DNA of 64,000 bases from Hormiphora californensis. Its lineage: Eukaryota; Ctenophora; Tentaculata; Cydippida; Pleurobrachiidae. This document shows, in pieces, positions 12,201 through 22,410 of the stretch (within the stretch, counting starts at the first letter, position 1; every line of letters starts with the position of its first letter). Below the pieces are notes generated by a model. The model did not search any database and was not told the DNA's origin. It was given only the letters and a program-made list of their open reading frames with translations. Position numbers and translations under genes: made by a program. The stretch is from assembly GCA_020137815.1 (NCBI GenBank), contig CM035361.1, positions 4,046,553 to 4,110,552 on the forward strand, read 5' to 3'.

Positions 12201-14799
12201 ACTAATTGGTCCCGGGTTTGTGTGATTTGGTCAAAAGCTCTCTTTACTGTGGCCCATCAAAGATGGCCACTCTGCAAATACGTTTTTGGCTCCTGTGGCT
12301 GCAGATGTAAACCAAAAGAAGATTTATTATACACCAAAATTTGCGTCTTCTCAAGGCAAACAACCTGGTTTTTACGACATTCCATTTCATGCAGGCGTTG
12401 AGGAGTTACAGCTGAAAAACTGCTACAGTGGATTTTGGAAATACCCCTACTTCATCAAACTCTAACCCGGGAAAGATTTCGAAAAATATGAATTTTTATA
12501 CATGAAAATGAAGCTCAGACAAATGCCAACAAGATGCAAAAAACGGGAAGTATCTAACTTATTTCGTTCAGAAGTTATAGTCAAAATAAAAGTGCTTATA
12601 TTTGCCTTGAAAACACCCTTTGAAAGCCCTGAAAAACAGCAAATCTGTCTAAAAATGCAATACGAATAAAATTTCACCTCCAGTGCACCAACTTAGCCCC
12701 CTGTGGACAAAATTTGTTTGAAGTTGTCAGAAATTGTCTAAAAGTATGGTTTTAGAGTGTATTTTCAAGCCAAATATAAGCACTTTTATTTTGACTATAA
12801 CTTCTGAACGAAATAAGTTAGACACTTCCCGTTTTTTGCATCTTGTTGGCATTTGTCTGAGCTTCATTTTCATGTATAAAAATTTATATTTTTCGAAATC
12901 TTTCCCGGGTTAGAGTTTGATGAAGTAGGGGTATTTCCAAAATCCACTGTAGCAGTTTTTCAGCTGTAACTCCTCAACGCCTGCATGGAATGGAATGTCG
13001 TAAAAACCAGGTTGTTTGCCTTGAGAAGACGCAAATTTTGGTGTATAATAAATCTTCTTTTGGTTTACATCTGCAGCCACAGGAGCCAAATACATATTTG
13101 CAGAGTGGCCATCTTTGATGGGCCACAGTAAAGAGAGCTTTTGACCAAATCACACAAACCCGGGACCAATTAGTAGCAAATCGATTGTATTTTATTAGTC
13201 TAGAAGCACAAGATCATATCTTGTAAGGAAATATTTTAAAAATCTCTAGAAAGCGTAAAAAGTCGAAAATCGCTGAAAAATGACAGTTTTTGCCGTTTTA
13301 CGCAAAAACCGCTACGTTTTCGATTTTAATTTTATGTTTTTCGGATTCCTCGGTCAAAAATACGTAACCTAGGTCCGGTCTCCAAAATACTTTATCTAGC
13401 CGAGGTTTCACCTCCTTAAGGGACACCGTGTGCAGTAATTGGACACGGTTTCAGAGTGATCACCTTTGTCTTGGGCATATAAAAGCAAAAGCAAAGCTTG
13501 TTTCTTGGGCATATAGGCTACTTAACACCAGGATTGTTTGTACACTCACCGTCACACAAGCACCGGATGACAGTGGCCACCGGTTTCAGTTGGGGATGCG
13601 GATAAGATCCGGCAATGGGGAATAGTTGTGGGGAGAGATGATACCACAGAGACTTACCTGGAGAGAGAGAGAGGACATGTCAGGAACCGACCGAAACAAG
13701 TAAACAACCAATCAGAACTCGTTATTTAGGTCACGTGATTGGTTATCAGCCAATCAGGGACCAGTATTTCCTGATTCGGTCGGTTCCTGGGACATGTGAT
13801 CAAAGCTGCTGTGTGGCACGGTGCTTGTAATTCAACAGCATGATGTATCACATGACATGTGCTAGTCACACACGTGTGTCGAGAAGTATCAGCTAAAGGC
13901 AACAATAGCCCTCACAATTGGGTCTTGCATTTTCTTCCACACTTTTGTATAGCGCCACAAAGATAGAAACTACATCTTTGGAGGTTAAAGACAGTACCTT
14001 TCGAGCTCTTTTTAAAGTTGAAGTCTAATTAAGGTCTAATTAGAGCCTAATTAGGGAGTAGAGCTATAATATGCCGGTGGGAAAATGCAAAACGCAACTT
14101 GCAAGTAAGGGTTATTGTTGCCTTGGGGATTTTTAAAACAAGCATCAGCTGATTTTTAATTGGAGCGGCAAAAGGCAGCACTCTTCCACGGCGGCCAGAA
14201 TCGTAATACTGCTCCGTAAGAGATGATCAGGTCTTCCCAGTGATAGTAGTAAAGTAGAAGCATATCCGGAGTAGTCAACCACCAGCAATCAGAGATGATC
14301 CGAGCAAACAGAGATGATCCGAGCAGAAAGACCCAGAAAATCCAGAAGTTGAGAGATCCAGAAGTTGAGAGATCCAGAAAGTGAGAGCATCAGAAAGTGA
14401 GAGATCCAGAAAATGAGAGATCCATAAAGTGAGAGCATCAGAAAGTGGGAGCATCAGAAAGTGAGAGCACCATGTAAATCAGCATGCATCTTGGTATTAG
14501 ACCGGCTATATTGAAGCACTCACAACTACTAGAACAAGCAAGGACACCATCATCACAAGTGTTGTTCTCCTTATTATAAAACAAGGGAGCCTACAATGAA
14601 ATATCTGATCAAGAAAATTGGAAAAATATCTGGCGGGGGCCGGGATCGAACCGACAATAAAACTGAAAACTGGAAAGTTGAATGGATTAGCTCGCGAAGC
14701 TGTTATTGATAATTGTTTACGTCCACTGCAGAACGCATAGTACGGTTTTTAAAAAAGCGATTGAGTAACCGACTTTAAATACTTTCTCACTCTCTCATT

Positions 14800-14874
<75 letters not shown>

Positions 14875-17800
14875 CTATGTCTCAATTTTGTCATTGTTTG
14901 TGACCTACACCTGGTTGCGCGATTGATTGATGCGCTGTTGTATTTCGCGACACAATGGGTCTTGATAATTGGAAAAAAGAGAGGGGGTGGGTCATTTGGG
15001 GCAACAATAAGGTTTGAAGACAAAGAAGTGAACAATTACTAAATTTAGGCAGCTGTCATGTGTTGGAGCTCATAAATAGTGCTCCATCAATAGAATCAAG
15101 TGGCAGTGATACACCTGTCCTGGTTCTAAAACAGTTGTATTTACCGGACCCTGGTTCTAATACGTCAGAACTATGCAGCTGTTGTAACGAGAATCAAAAG
15201 TTATTGTTTTATTATCGCTACATCAGCTGCTGAGTACCGCTATAGTTTGAAAGGGTCTTTATCACACGTGCACGACAGGTACGTGTGGTGTGTCTAAGTG
15301 TTTTTAAAATCATGGTTCTGTGCAGGTGACACAATGATAAATTCAGGGTTGCAAATCAGTGCCTGGGGTGTGGGGTGTGGGGTGTGGGGTGTGTCTTTTC
15401 AACCAGGGTTCTGTGGTGGGGTGTGGATCCTTGTTGTGTAACAAATCAATGTCTGAGGGTCCGGTAGAGCAAGTAAATCAATGCCAGTGGCTGATAGTTT
15501 TAATTCTTAGGGTTTCAAAATGGTCCACATGTGAGGACTAACGGGTGATAACAAAAAATTGTTACTAATTTGAAACGGCTGTAGAATTTTTCCCTTTTGA
15601 GATACAGCTTCAGGCTCGTGATAGAACGATTTTTTAGACAATTTTAAATCAGAATAATATATCTTCGAAGAATAAAAAGTTCATTTTTAGTTATCACCCG
15701 TTAAGAACTGGATTTTATGGTAAGCAGCTCAATGAATCCAATTATACAAAAAGGGTTTACTGCATATATTAGGCTAAATTAACGATTCATTACTAATGAA
15801 TATATTTACTAGAAGATTAATTGACAAATCCAAGCTGAAGGCATTCACCTGGGCATCTAAAACACAATAGACATCATTCAAAAGAGGTTCAATCAAAAGA
15901 GGTTCAATGAATTACAAATAAACTTCCAAAAGGGATGGTACAGAATTTAAACGTGGCAGATTACACTGAAAATCATCTCACGCACGTGACTCGACAGAGG
16001 AGAGAAACTAATTTTCACGAAGCTCTGACTAACACACCTGTGCTGATTTTATATAATACAGAATCAACTCAATAGTAGGGAAATGATTTCATTAGATTCA
16101 TTGTAAATACATTTAGCCACAAATTTACCGGGATCCTCGAGCTAAATACTGTTAATATCCTATATCGGGGGAAGTTTATCTTTCTGAAAAAAAACCAGCA
16201 AAAAAACAAGCAATAGTCAAATGATATCTTAGTTAGAACGGTTGTTATGTGAGCGGGGGTGATTCGTGGAGTTTTAGGGTGATCGTGCATGCAGTAATTA
16301 TATTATAACACACATGCAGTAACTATGGTAGCACACATACAGTATAGTTATGTCACAAGCATGTCATTGTCACGTCACAACAGCAGAGAATCATATCAAT
16401 TAACATAATCAATTAATATGATTATTAATTATATCAATTAACTAACATAAATTATTATTTAATGTATACCTGGGGACATGAGGGAGAGACAAGATGCAGT
16501 ATTTGTAAGATCATACCCCACCCAGGAGGCTGGGGTTGACAGGGAAATACTTGCCAGCGCTGTCATCTGCAACGAAAGGAAAATAGGAAACACATGACTT
16601 GAGTTGTAACAAGAATTATTTGCATTATGTACCCATAATGCTATATTTCCCTGCCCAACTTCAAGGATATAAACTTTGAGTCAAACTTTGAGTCAAACTT
16701 TGACAGCCGGCATGAGATCTGGATTGTGCCACGCCTGCTTCTAAGTGGATGCTGATATGTGAGCCGGTAAAGCTGATGGGTTGACTAATTAGACTCCAGT
16801 TTCAAGGTTATGTGATATCATGTAGTATTCAAGTCGCAGTTCATGCCATTGCTTTTAGTTAACTACACAATCTGCTGATTTCTAAACCCTGAATGATCTT
16901 TTTAGCACGTGCGTGCTAAAAACATCATCCCGGGTAAATGCCCTTCGGGCATCACCCGGGCAGGGAAAAAATAATTGAAAATTTGAATTTTTCAAATAGA
17001 TATTATAGGTCAAAAAATTTCGGGTTCGGAAACTCGTATAGTCGAATTTTTTAATCAAGGGACAGGGGCCGCGCATTTACAAAAGTCTTTTTGCGCGTGC
17101 TAAACATTTTCGCTCATATCTCCTGTTCCTGATAAGATAAAGACTTGATCTCGGTTGCATTGAAAAGGTCTTAAAATTATCTTTCCAACGCTTCCGGGTT
17201 CAAGTCGTAAGATTGTCAGGAACTTGATCTCGATTATCACGCGCAAATACAAAGCCGCGCGACCCCTCTGAATGCGCGGCCCCCTGTCCCTTGATTAAAA
17301 AATTCGACTTTATACTCTCGGTAAATGTATCCTATAAAAGGAAACTGTTATAATTAGGGGGAAAACAGTCGTGACTGGACCTCAGATTCACGTCACGGAT
17401 ATTTACCACTGAGCTACCTCAGACCCGACTGTAGCTGTACTGACCTGATCAGCTAGAAGAACTTCAGCAGTTGAAGGGCTGAACCTCAGATAAAAAACAA
17501 CAACGTAGGTTTTAGTGTCAGTGATTTGGAGATGAGACAAGATATCGCCACCATTTGCATTATAATGAAATGTTTCCGCTCCTCCTAAAATGGTGCAGTT
17601 TAAGATTTATTAATTAATTTAAGATATAATTCCAATTACCATATGAACAACCAAAATGATTTTAAACTCGTTCAACCATTTCTAACACGGCCGCTTGCAG
17701 AGGAGAAACGGTAACACGTAATTACCTGAACTAATCTCGACGAGTTTTTCAAAAGCAGCAACTGGAAACTGAACCCGATGTCCATCTGCAAATTATTAAT

Positions 17801-18246
17801 CAAACTTATTTCATGGGTTACCAAATATGGTATATTGTTCCTTTATAAGCCAAAATTATGTGAATATGTGCTGCTAAAATGTTATAACAGGTTGAAGATA
17901 TTGCTCCTTCATAAAACTAACCGGCGGATAGATAGATGAGTGGCGTTGAGACACTTGTTATGGGGTAGGAAAATGTAAGAGTTTGCTGCAGGGAGGGAGA
18001 AAGAACAACTCCACATGCTCCAGTGGGAGAATTGCAAAGTGTCACTCCGCTCACAGTGCAACCTAAAATAATAAAACAAAAAAAGAGATTGTTTGAGTCG
18101 CCAGAAAATTTATTTGTTTTTCTTTATTTGAAATTTAATTCATCATGAGAGCTGGTATGTATACCTTGGCCAGTTGTCTCTGCAATTTTGCAGATAAAAA
18201 GGATCAGAATGGAGAGGAAATGTAAACCTCTCTGTAACTTTTCCAT
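6165..18246 (-). CDS. Secreted cysteine-rich protein, 13 exons with two alternative last exons (gene B)
   Basis: Coding exons in transcript order: 18246-18165 (ATG), 18062-17922, 17785-17726, 17584-17445, 16566-16470, 13657-13550, 10832-10689, 10247-10166, 10024-9900, 9593-9438, 9106-9009, then either 8667-8604 or 6228-6165. All phases match if one extra base in exon 9 is ignored, giving 431 residues with either last exon. The N-terminus (MEKLQRGL, then HFLSILILFICKIA) is a clear signal peptide. The middle is Thr/Ser-rich beta-type sequence. A dibasic stretch HHQKRAKRS (R-x-K-R) looks like a furin site. The C-terminal ~60 residues are cysteine-dense (TCKECWNWVCGDCCSHTGC, then LRHDDFC). I do not recognise the family. 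Introns hold MITEs and two foldback elements. The frameshift may be a sequence error or a pseudogene lesion. Confidence 0.8.
6283..6375 (-). mobile_element. tRNA-derived SINE fragment
   Basis: The minus strand contains a B-box-like GGTTCGAGCCC followed by GGCCCTCG and the tail TATTTTTCTAG. The same GGTTCGA..CCC-GGCC-CGCCAGATATTTTTC block recurs near 14,640 and 52,640, which marks a SINE family rather than a functional tRNA gene. Confidence 0.6.
6655..7505. repeat. G-rich complex minisatellite (about 7 units)
   Basis: The core TTACACACCCACTTCCAACA plus GTGGCGCACAACTGAAGGA recurs about seven times at 6.68-7.48 kb, with spacers of GGGGCGGGGTGGTATGGG modules that vary in number. Runs of G (for example 7008-7034 and 7137-7153) could form G-quadruplexes. 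Around 7238-7341 the array folds back on itself: CACCCCAGCCCCTCCCATAC pairs with its complement. Confidence 0.9.
7904..8256. repeat. 33-bp minisatellite with inverted end
   Basis: About seven units of a 33-bp sequence built on CATCCAGAAGAGACCATATC and CAAGAGCG fill 7915-8160. Then 8190-8262 carries inverted partial units (GGTCTCTTCTGGATG, GCGCTCTTGGAT). The period is a multiple of three, so long frames are open on both strands, but nothing supports translation. It lies between the two alternative last exons of gene B. Confidence 0.9.
8604..8667 (-). CDS. Gene B terminal exon, proximal copy
   Basis: After acceptor CTACCTACAG the frame reads DCLSCRGVLWDTITSTPLDC and stops at TAG (8604-8606). 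It is entered in phase 2 from donor TA|GTGAGT at 9008, whose splicing removes an otherwise in-frame TAG. A minus-strand AATAAA at 8454-8459 gives a plausible ~145-base 3' UTR. Confidence 0.7.
8838..8933. mobile_element. pogo-like MITE, TTAGTGG variant
   Basis: Ends read ACAGTCGGAC and GTCCGACTGT-like. The inside holds iterated copies of CACTAAATCGGGGTGC. The family is described at 39601-39803. Confidence 0.8.
9358..9424. repeat. Tandem GTTACCATGGTAACTTAGTTG
   Basis: Three consecutive 21-bp units, each containing the palindrome GTTACCATGGTAAC, lie just downstream of the gene B exon 10 donor at 9437. Confidence 0.9.
9700..9897. mobile_element. Diverged pogo-like MITE
   Basis: Contains TGTCAACCTCGATTTACCGG at the left and CCGTTAAATTGGGGTTTGACT and CTTGACAGTAT at the right, decayed versions of the CAGTCGGACCCCGATTTA family. 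Confidence 0.5.
9900..10024 (-). CDS. Gene B exon 9, carrying an apparent +1 frameshift
   Basis: The exon enters as FFPVAVKLIHDELQLK and must leave in phase 0 to join AKRSLMAETIEVD. As read it shifts and stops (TAA). Dropping one A of the AAA run at 9976-9978 restores an open exon of exactly 41 codons (the second part reads KDGKSPAAMFLYRMG onward) ending at CGG|GTACTA. The whole gene is then a multiple of three. Confidence 0.6.
10961..11944. mobile_element. Foldback element 1 (about 490-bp arms)
   Basis: TGCAGTACGGTGGCAGATTC at 10961 is the reverse complement of the sequence ending at 11944. The complement continues inward to about 11450, so nearly the whole 984 bp is inverted repeat. Arms contain repeated GGCAGATTCCGGCCAA and GACTAATTTTGATACGCTGA motifs. 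It is bounded by TGCA on both sides and has no coding capacity. It lies in intron 6 of gene B. Confidence 0.9.
11941..13434. mobile_element. Foldback element 2 (about 670-bp arms), abutting element 1
   Basis: CACGGTGTCCCTTAAGGAGG (from 11945) pairs with the complement ending at 13430. Pairing runs to about 12,614 and 12,757, leaving a ~140-base loop. TGCA flanks both ends (11941-11944 and 13431-13434), and the left TGCA is shared with element 1. Arms differ by a few bases, so it is old enough to have diverged or is maintained by conversion. No ORF is transposase-like. Confidence 0.9.
13681..13789. mobile_element. hAT-type MITE, copy 2
   Basis: Same 109-bp element as at 2107, in inverse orientation, with a perfect 8-bp duplication GGACATGT (13673-13680 and 13790-13797). 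Confidence 0.95.
14330..14471. repeat. Degenerate short tandem repeat (AGAAAGTGAGAGATCC)
   Basis: About eight units of 15-19 bp alternate GAGAGATCCAGAA and GAGAGCATCAGAA. Confidence 0.8.
14585..14672 (-). mobile_element. tRNA-derived SINE 3' fragment
   Basis: The minus strand reads GTCGGTTCGATCCCGGCCC then CGCCAGATATTTTTCCAATT, sharing B box and tail with the copies near 6.3 and 52.6 kb. Confidence 0.55.
14801..14869. repeat. (CT)n microsatellite
   Basis: An almost uninterrupted CT dinucleotide run of about 68 bp. Confidence 0.95.
17041..17308. mobile_element. MITE with TIR GTCGAATTTTTTAATCAAGG
   Basis: About 268 bp with inverted ends GTCGAATTTTTTAATCAAGG and complement, continuing GACAGGGGCCGCGCATT, next to TA on both sides. 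A diverged relative is at 52,154-52,376. It lies in intron 4 of gene B. Confidence 0.75.
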
Positions 18247-18742
18247 CAATCTTCACACTAGATATTTCTGGATTCAATTCATTAATTAATTAGTTAATTA
18301 AGTCAATTAAAGTTTAGTAAGGTTTAAATTGACTGCACTCAATACAAAATAGTAAGTTAAACAAAGTTGACCAAGCTATTGTGACACACGCATTGTGGTT
18401 AGTGATGTACTATTAGTGGTGAATGATCGTAGAGACTGATATAGTACAGTAGGGACTATACAAACAATGCTACCCGCTGACTACTATAAAGTTAAACCTC
18501 AATTTACTGGATGGATATATTTCCACCCTTTACCCAACGATGTATTGTACGGTAATTCGTCATGCAATCAATCGAGATCCTCTAGAGGATAATCTTATTT
18601 TTGTTTGTTTGTTTGTCACTAAACCATGGGATACGCTCAGCAAACCTCCATACCAACCCGGGTATGTGGTAACTATGGCGCTGAGTCCCTTTCTCTCCCC
18701 TGGGAGAGAAAGAGACTCATGGTTTAAATTTCTGGAACATTC

Positions 18743-18915
18743 GAGAGGATCTTGGTCCGTTAGGTAACGTTTTGCCTTTGAAGGGGTCTTGGTCGGGTAG
18801 GTAATATTTTGCCTTTGAGAGAGTCTTGGTCTTGAAAATAGGTAACGTTTTGCCTTTGAGAGGGTCTTGGTCGGGTAGGTAACGTTTTGCCTTTGAGAGG
18901 GTCTTGGTCTGGTTT
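18743..18915. repeat. About 37-bp minisatellite (GTCTTGGTCGGGTAGGTAAC)
   Basis: Four to five copies of GGTCTTGGTCGGGTAGGTAA plus CGTTTTGCCTTTGAGA, one with an insertion. The reverse frame gives a repetitive SQRQN-type ORF judged spurious. Confidence 0.85.
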
Positions 18916-19372
18916 GATGTTTATCGTATTTGTTGGTCTGTCTGGGGCACACTTTCAAGCTATGTCTTGTCTTACTCTTAATTATTGAATAGTCAATTAC
19001 ATTCACAATATCAACTGTACACAATAAATGAACAAACAATACGGACAGGTGAACTTACGACCTTGATGAATGATTGGTACCGTGATGTTGTTGGTGATGA
19101 GATGAGAGGTGTAAACATTTCCAATGGTGACAAAGAACGAAAACGATCAAACACAAACAATGGGTTGGGCAGATTGTAGCACCACTAGAGTGTAAAATGT
19201 TCTAGAAGACGATTCGGATGAGATAGATAATAACATTTGTTAGTTGTTACACGCGATAAGCGACTTAGTGCACCAAAACACAAGGATTGTCTCTGTAGTG
19301 TGGTGTTTTGCAATGTCCGCTATATTGGGAGAGGTGGGTGGGGGAGGGCGGGTGGGGGTGGGGCGGGGGGTA

Positions 19373-19574
19373 ATATTGGACAAAAATGTTGCTGTAATTT
19401 AGTAATGAGACCAGGCCAGGCCCGAGAGACAGTTCAGTGGTAACTGGGGGGTCATGTGTGATGGAAATGAGAACTAGAGGCAGATTTGAGTTGCATTTTA
19501 TTGAGGAAAATAGCCCTTTTTAGTGTCTGAGACAAGCAAAAGTGAAACGAAATGCAACGTAACGAACGAGTAAT
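19373..19574 (+). repeat. 202-bp direct repeat, copy A
   Basis: Appears identical to 19,829-20,030. It begins ATATTGGACAAAAATGTTGC and ends AACGAACGAGTAAT. Confidence 0.9.
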
Positions 19575-19828
19575 GAATAGAATTCTGCTCTGTGACTTGT
19601 TAGTGCTCCTTTATCAAACACGCAATGGCAAAGTACAAAGTTTCCCAAATTTAATTAAATGCGAAATTTCAAAGTTTTGGTCGATTTTGGCCAAAATTGC
19701 TGCCCTAAACTAACTATTGGACAGTGCGTTGCCGGGGAGACTGCTCGCTGGTGACTGAGAGATCATATGTTCTCGAATATTGGTATTTGAGGCGGATTTA
19801 AGTTGCATTTTAGTGTGGGGAAGAGCTC

Positions 19829-20030
19829 ATATTGGACAAAAATGTTGCTGTAATTTAGTAATGAGACCAGGCCAGGCCCGAGAGACAGTTCAGTGGTAAC
19901 TGGGGGGTCATGTGTGATGGAAATGAGAACTAGAGGCAGATTTGAGTTGCATTTTATTGAGGAAAATAGCCCTTTTTAGTGTCTGAGACAAGCAAAAGTG
20001 AAACGAAATGCAACGTAACGAACGAGTAAT
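19829..20030 (+). repeat. 202-bp direct repeat, copy B
   Basis: Second copy, 456 bp downstream. A diverged third partial copy lies between them (about 19,725-19,815), so the region has duplicated at least twice. Confidence 0.9.
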
Positions 20031-20229
20031 TGAGGATAATCTTAGCTAAGATTATTAATTACTAGCCGACCAACCGACAAACGGATTGTTAGCAATGAAT
20101 TGTTTGTTCAAGCAATTCTTAGCTCCCCGGTTTTAGATTTCGATATTTCATCACTGTTCATTTAATCATTTGCCAACAAAGTCAAGGACACCATGTCACT
20201 CGATCCATGATAAATTATAAAAATTGCAT

Positions 20230-20375
20230 TCAGACCCCGATTTACCGGAACCCCGATTTACCGGGAGGATAAATTTCCCCCGATGTTTGACACCGATATA
20301 CAGGGCACCCCGATTTACCGGGCAAAATTCTTTCCCCCCAGCATTTCGGAGGATTCTAACGGGTTTTAACAGCCC
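20230..20375. mobile_element. Partial pogo-like MITE, TTACCGG variant
   Basis: Iterated CCCCGATTTACCGG words and CAGGGCACCCCGATTTACCG. The right terminal repeat is missing or decayed. Confidence 0.65.
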
Positions 20376-20725
20376 GTTAAACTCCTCCTGTGCACGTCGA
20401 AATGATTGGCACCGTTAGAATTAGAGAGAGCATTTTTTAACAACGGTCGGTGTGTCCGCTGAAAAAGTTAAAATTTTAATTTTTAATTTTTACTGGTGTG
20501 TACTACCCCCAACGTTTCACCACAGTATGTGCGTGACCCTCGTAAAAGAGAGAGCTAATGCTATGTGTTAAGGGGAGTTTTTGCTGTATTAATATTATTA
20601 TTATATTATTATATTAATATTATAATTATAACAATTGTAGAGAGAGAGAGAGAGAGAGAGGTATTGAAGAATAATGGGCATATTGCAGGCTCGTACTAGC
20701 TTAGTCTTGACTTACTTGACTTGAC

Positions 20726-22085
20726 TTAAGGCGAGTGGTATTCTCGAACGCTGTAGGTCAGTTTTCGCCAAGGATCTCGGCCAGCCATCATTGAGGATAT
20801 CTCTGCTACGCTCTTCACTCCAGTATCTCTTCGTATGGTGTCCACGAATGTAAGGTTTGGTCTCCCTCTTTTCGTTTTACCGTGGGAGGGTTCCCATAAC
20901 AATACTGAGTGAAGTGTTAGCTCTGGGTGTCTAAACGCGTGGCCAGCATGTCTCAGGCGTCTCTCTGCTATTTTGGTGCTGAGAATCGGTAGGTCACCAT
21001 ACAGCTCGCAGTTGGTCATCCTCAGGAGATACTGGTTTTTATTCAGTGCCATCCTGAGCATTCGAGTGTAGGTGCCGTTTAGACAACGCTCTTGGTCCCT
21101 AGTAAGAGTCCAAGTCTCACAGCCGTACAGCAGAACAGATTCTACACATGCCACAAACAATCGGACCTTTAGCTCATCTTTAAGACTCGAGTTCCAGATC
21201 TTCTTGAGTTTATGACATGCCACCCATGCTTTAGCCTTTCTGGTGTTAATGTCCCGGGTGGAGTCCGCGATCCAACTACCAAGATACTTGAAGTCCTGTA
21301 CCCTCTTGATGCTCTCTCCCGACAGAGATGTTAACTGCCCTGGGTTATCGATGCCCTCTGTCAGGAATTCTGTCTTACCAAGGTTACAACGGAGGCCAAT
21401 TTGGCCACACACGGTTTCCACCTCCTTGAGCAGAGTTCCAAGTTGTTCAGTAGAGTCGGCAAGGAGCGCTAGATCGTCAGCAAACTCCGTATCCGATACC
21501 CGTTGAGCCTCAATCGGTCGAGATCTGGTACCCCGTGCTGGTTGGATGGTGAAACCAATCTCCGGGTGCCTCGAGAGTGCCGTACTGATGCAGTAGTCCA
21601 GTGCTATTATGAACAAATAGGGTGCGAGCGTATCGCCCTGTAACACCCCGGCAACAATTTCAAAGAGAGCAGATTCTCCATCAGCGGTATAAGGTCCACT
21701 ATCCGTGCCGGGATCCCATACGCTCTGAGAATCTTCATCAAAGATTTCCTGTTGATGCTGTCGAAGGCTTTACAGAAATCTATAAATACCATCGCAACAG
21801 GAAGGTTCTTTGCCCTCGCACCTTCAAGAATCCGCCTCAAAGTGAGAACATGATTAGTAGTGGATCGGCCTTCCCTGAACCCGTTCTGATTATCGCTGAG
21901 CAGAGTTTCCACATGGGGTCCTAATTCTGTGGAGGATCATCCGATTTAGCGTTTTAGCTACAATCGAAGTCAGAGCTATCCCACGGTAGTTTCCGGGTTT
22001 TGAAAGGTCGCCCTTTTTTGGGACTGGGATCAGGTTGCTTACACGCCACTGATCCGGGACTCCTTCCCCATTTAGTGCTTAGTCA
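20726..22085 (-). pseudogene. Truncated non-LTR retrotransposon, reverse transcriptase fragment
   Basis: The minus strand encodes an RT in three frames: 22,085 to ~21,910 (WRVSNLIPVPKKGD, GNYRGIAL), ~21,912 to ~21,690 (NQNGFREGRST, VFIDFCKAFDSI) and ~21,690 to 20,726 (GVLQGDTLAPYLF, FADDLALL, LLYGCETWTL). At least two frameshifts separate them. The endonuclease is missing, so the copy is 5'-truncated and dead. The catalytic box is FADD instead of the usual YADD. The 3' side at 20,700-20,730 carries repeated AAGTC units, as in RTE-type tails. The clade is tentative. Confidence 0.85.
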
Positions 22086-22410
22086 CGGACAAGAATATGT
22101 AGCTATAGCTCTCTCTTTCTCTCGATTTACTGTAACTATCTCTCGTTTACCTTCTCTCCTTTGCTTCTCCTCCTAGCCCTCAACATGCTTTATTCAGTTC
22201 GACAGTTCTCTAGTTTTTATTCAGCCACATATATTTTAGTAAGTAGTTTTTCATAGCTTAGTATTTTAAATCTACCCTCGCGTCAGCAAACTTTAAAAAC
22301 GAGAGAATTGTTACTTCAACGGTCAATGATCATCGGTGTAAATATCGGCAGTATTTTACTTTTATATTTATGCTTATATTTTTACATTATCTAGTGAATG
22401 AAGTGAACCG

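Larger units (their letters stand above)
13798..16469. other. Intron 5 of gene B, no exon seen
   Basis: No splice-consistent coding exon was found. It contains the degenerate repeat at 14,330-14,471, a SINE fragment, a (CT)n tract, a TGTGGGG repeat at 15,366-15,390 and AT-rich sequence. Confidence 0.5.
18247..20700. other. Region upstream of gene B
   Basis: No exon was accepted. It holds the 37-bp repeat, the 202-bp direct duplication and a partial pogo-like MITE listed separately. A minus-strand frame near 19,130-19,059 ending at C|GTAAGT looked exon-like but has no start codon. Confidence 0.45.

Noticed and set aside
18560-19039. 159-residue minus-strand ORF
   Set aside because: Most of it is the 37-bp minisatellite plus a hairpin, with no splice or homology support.
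19059-19200. First exon of gene B near 19.1 kb
   Set aside because: A phase-matching frame ends at C|GTAAGT but starts at a stop without ATG. The exon at 18,165-18,246 provides its own ATG and signal peptide.
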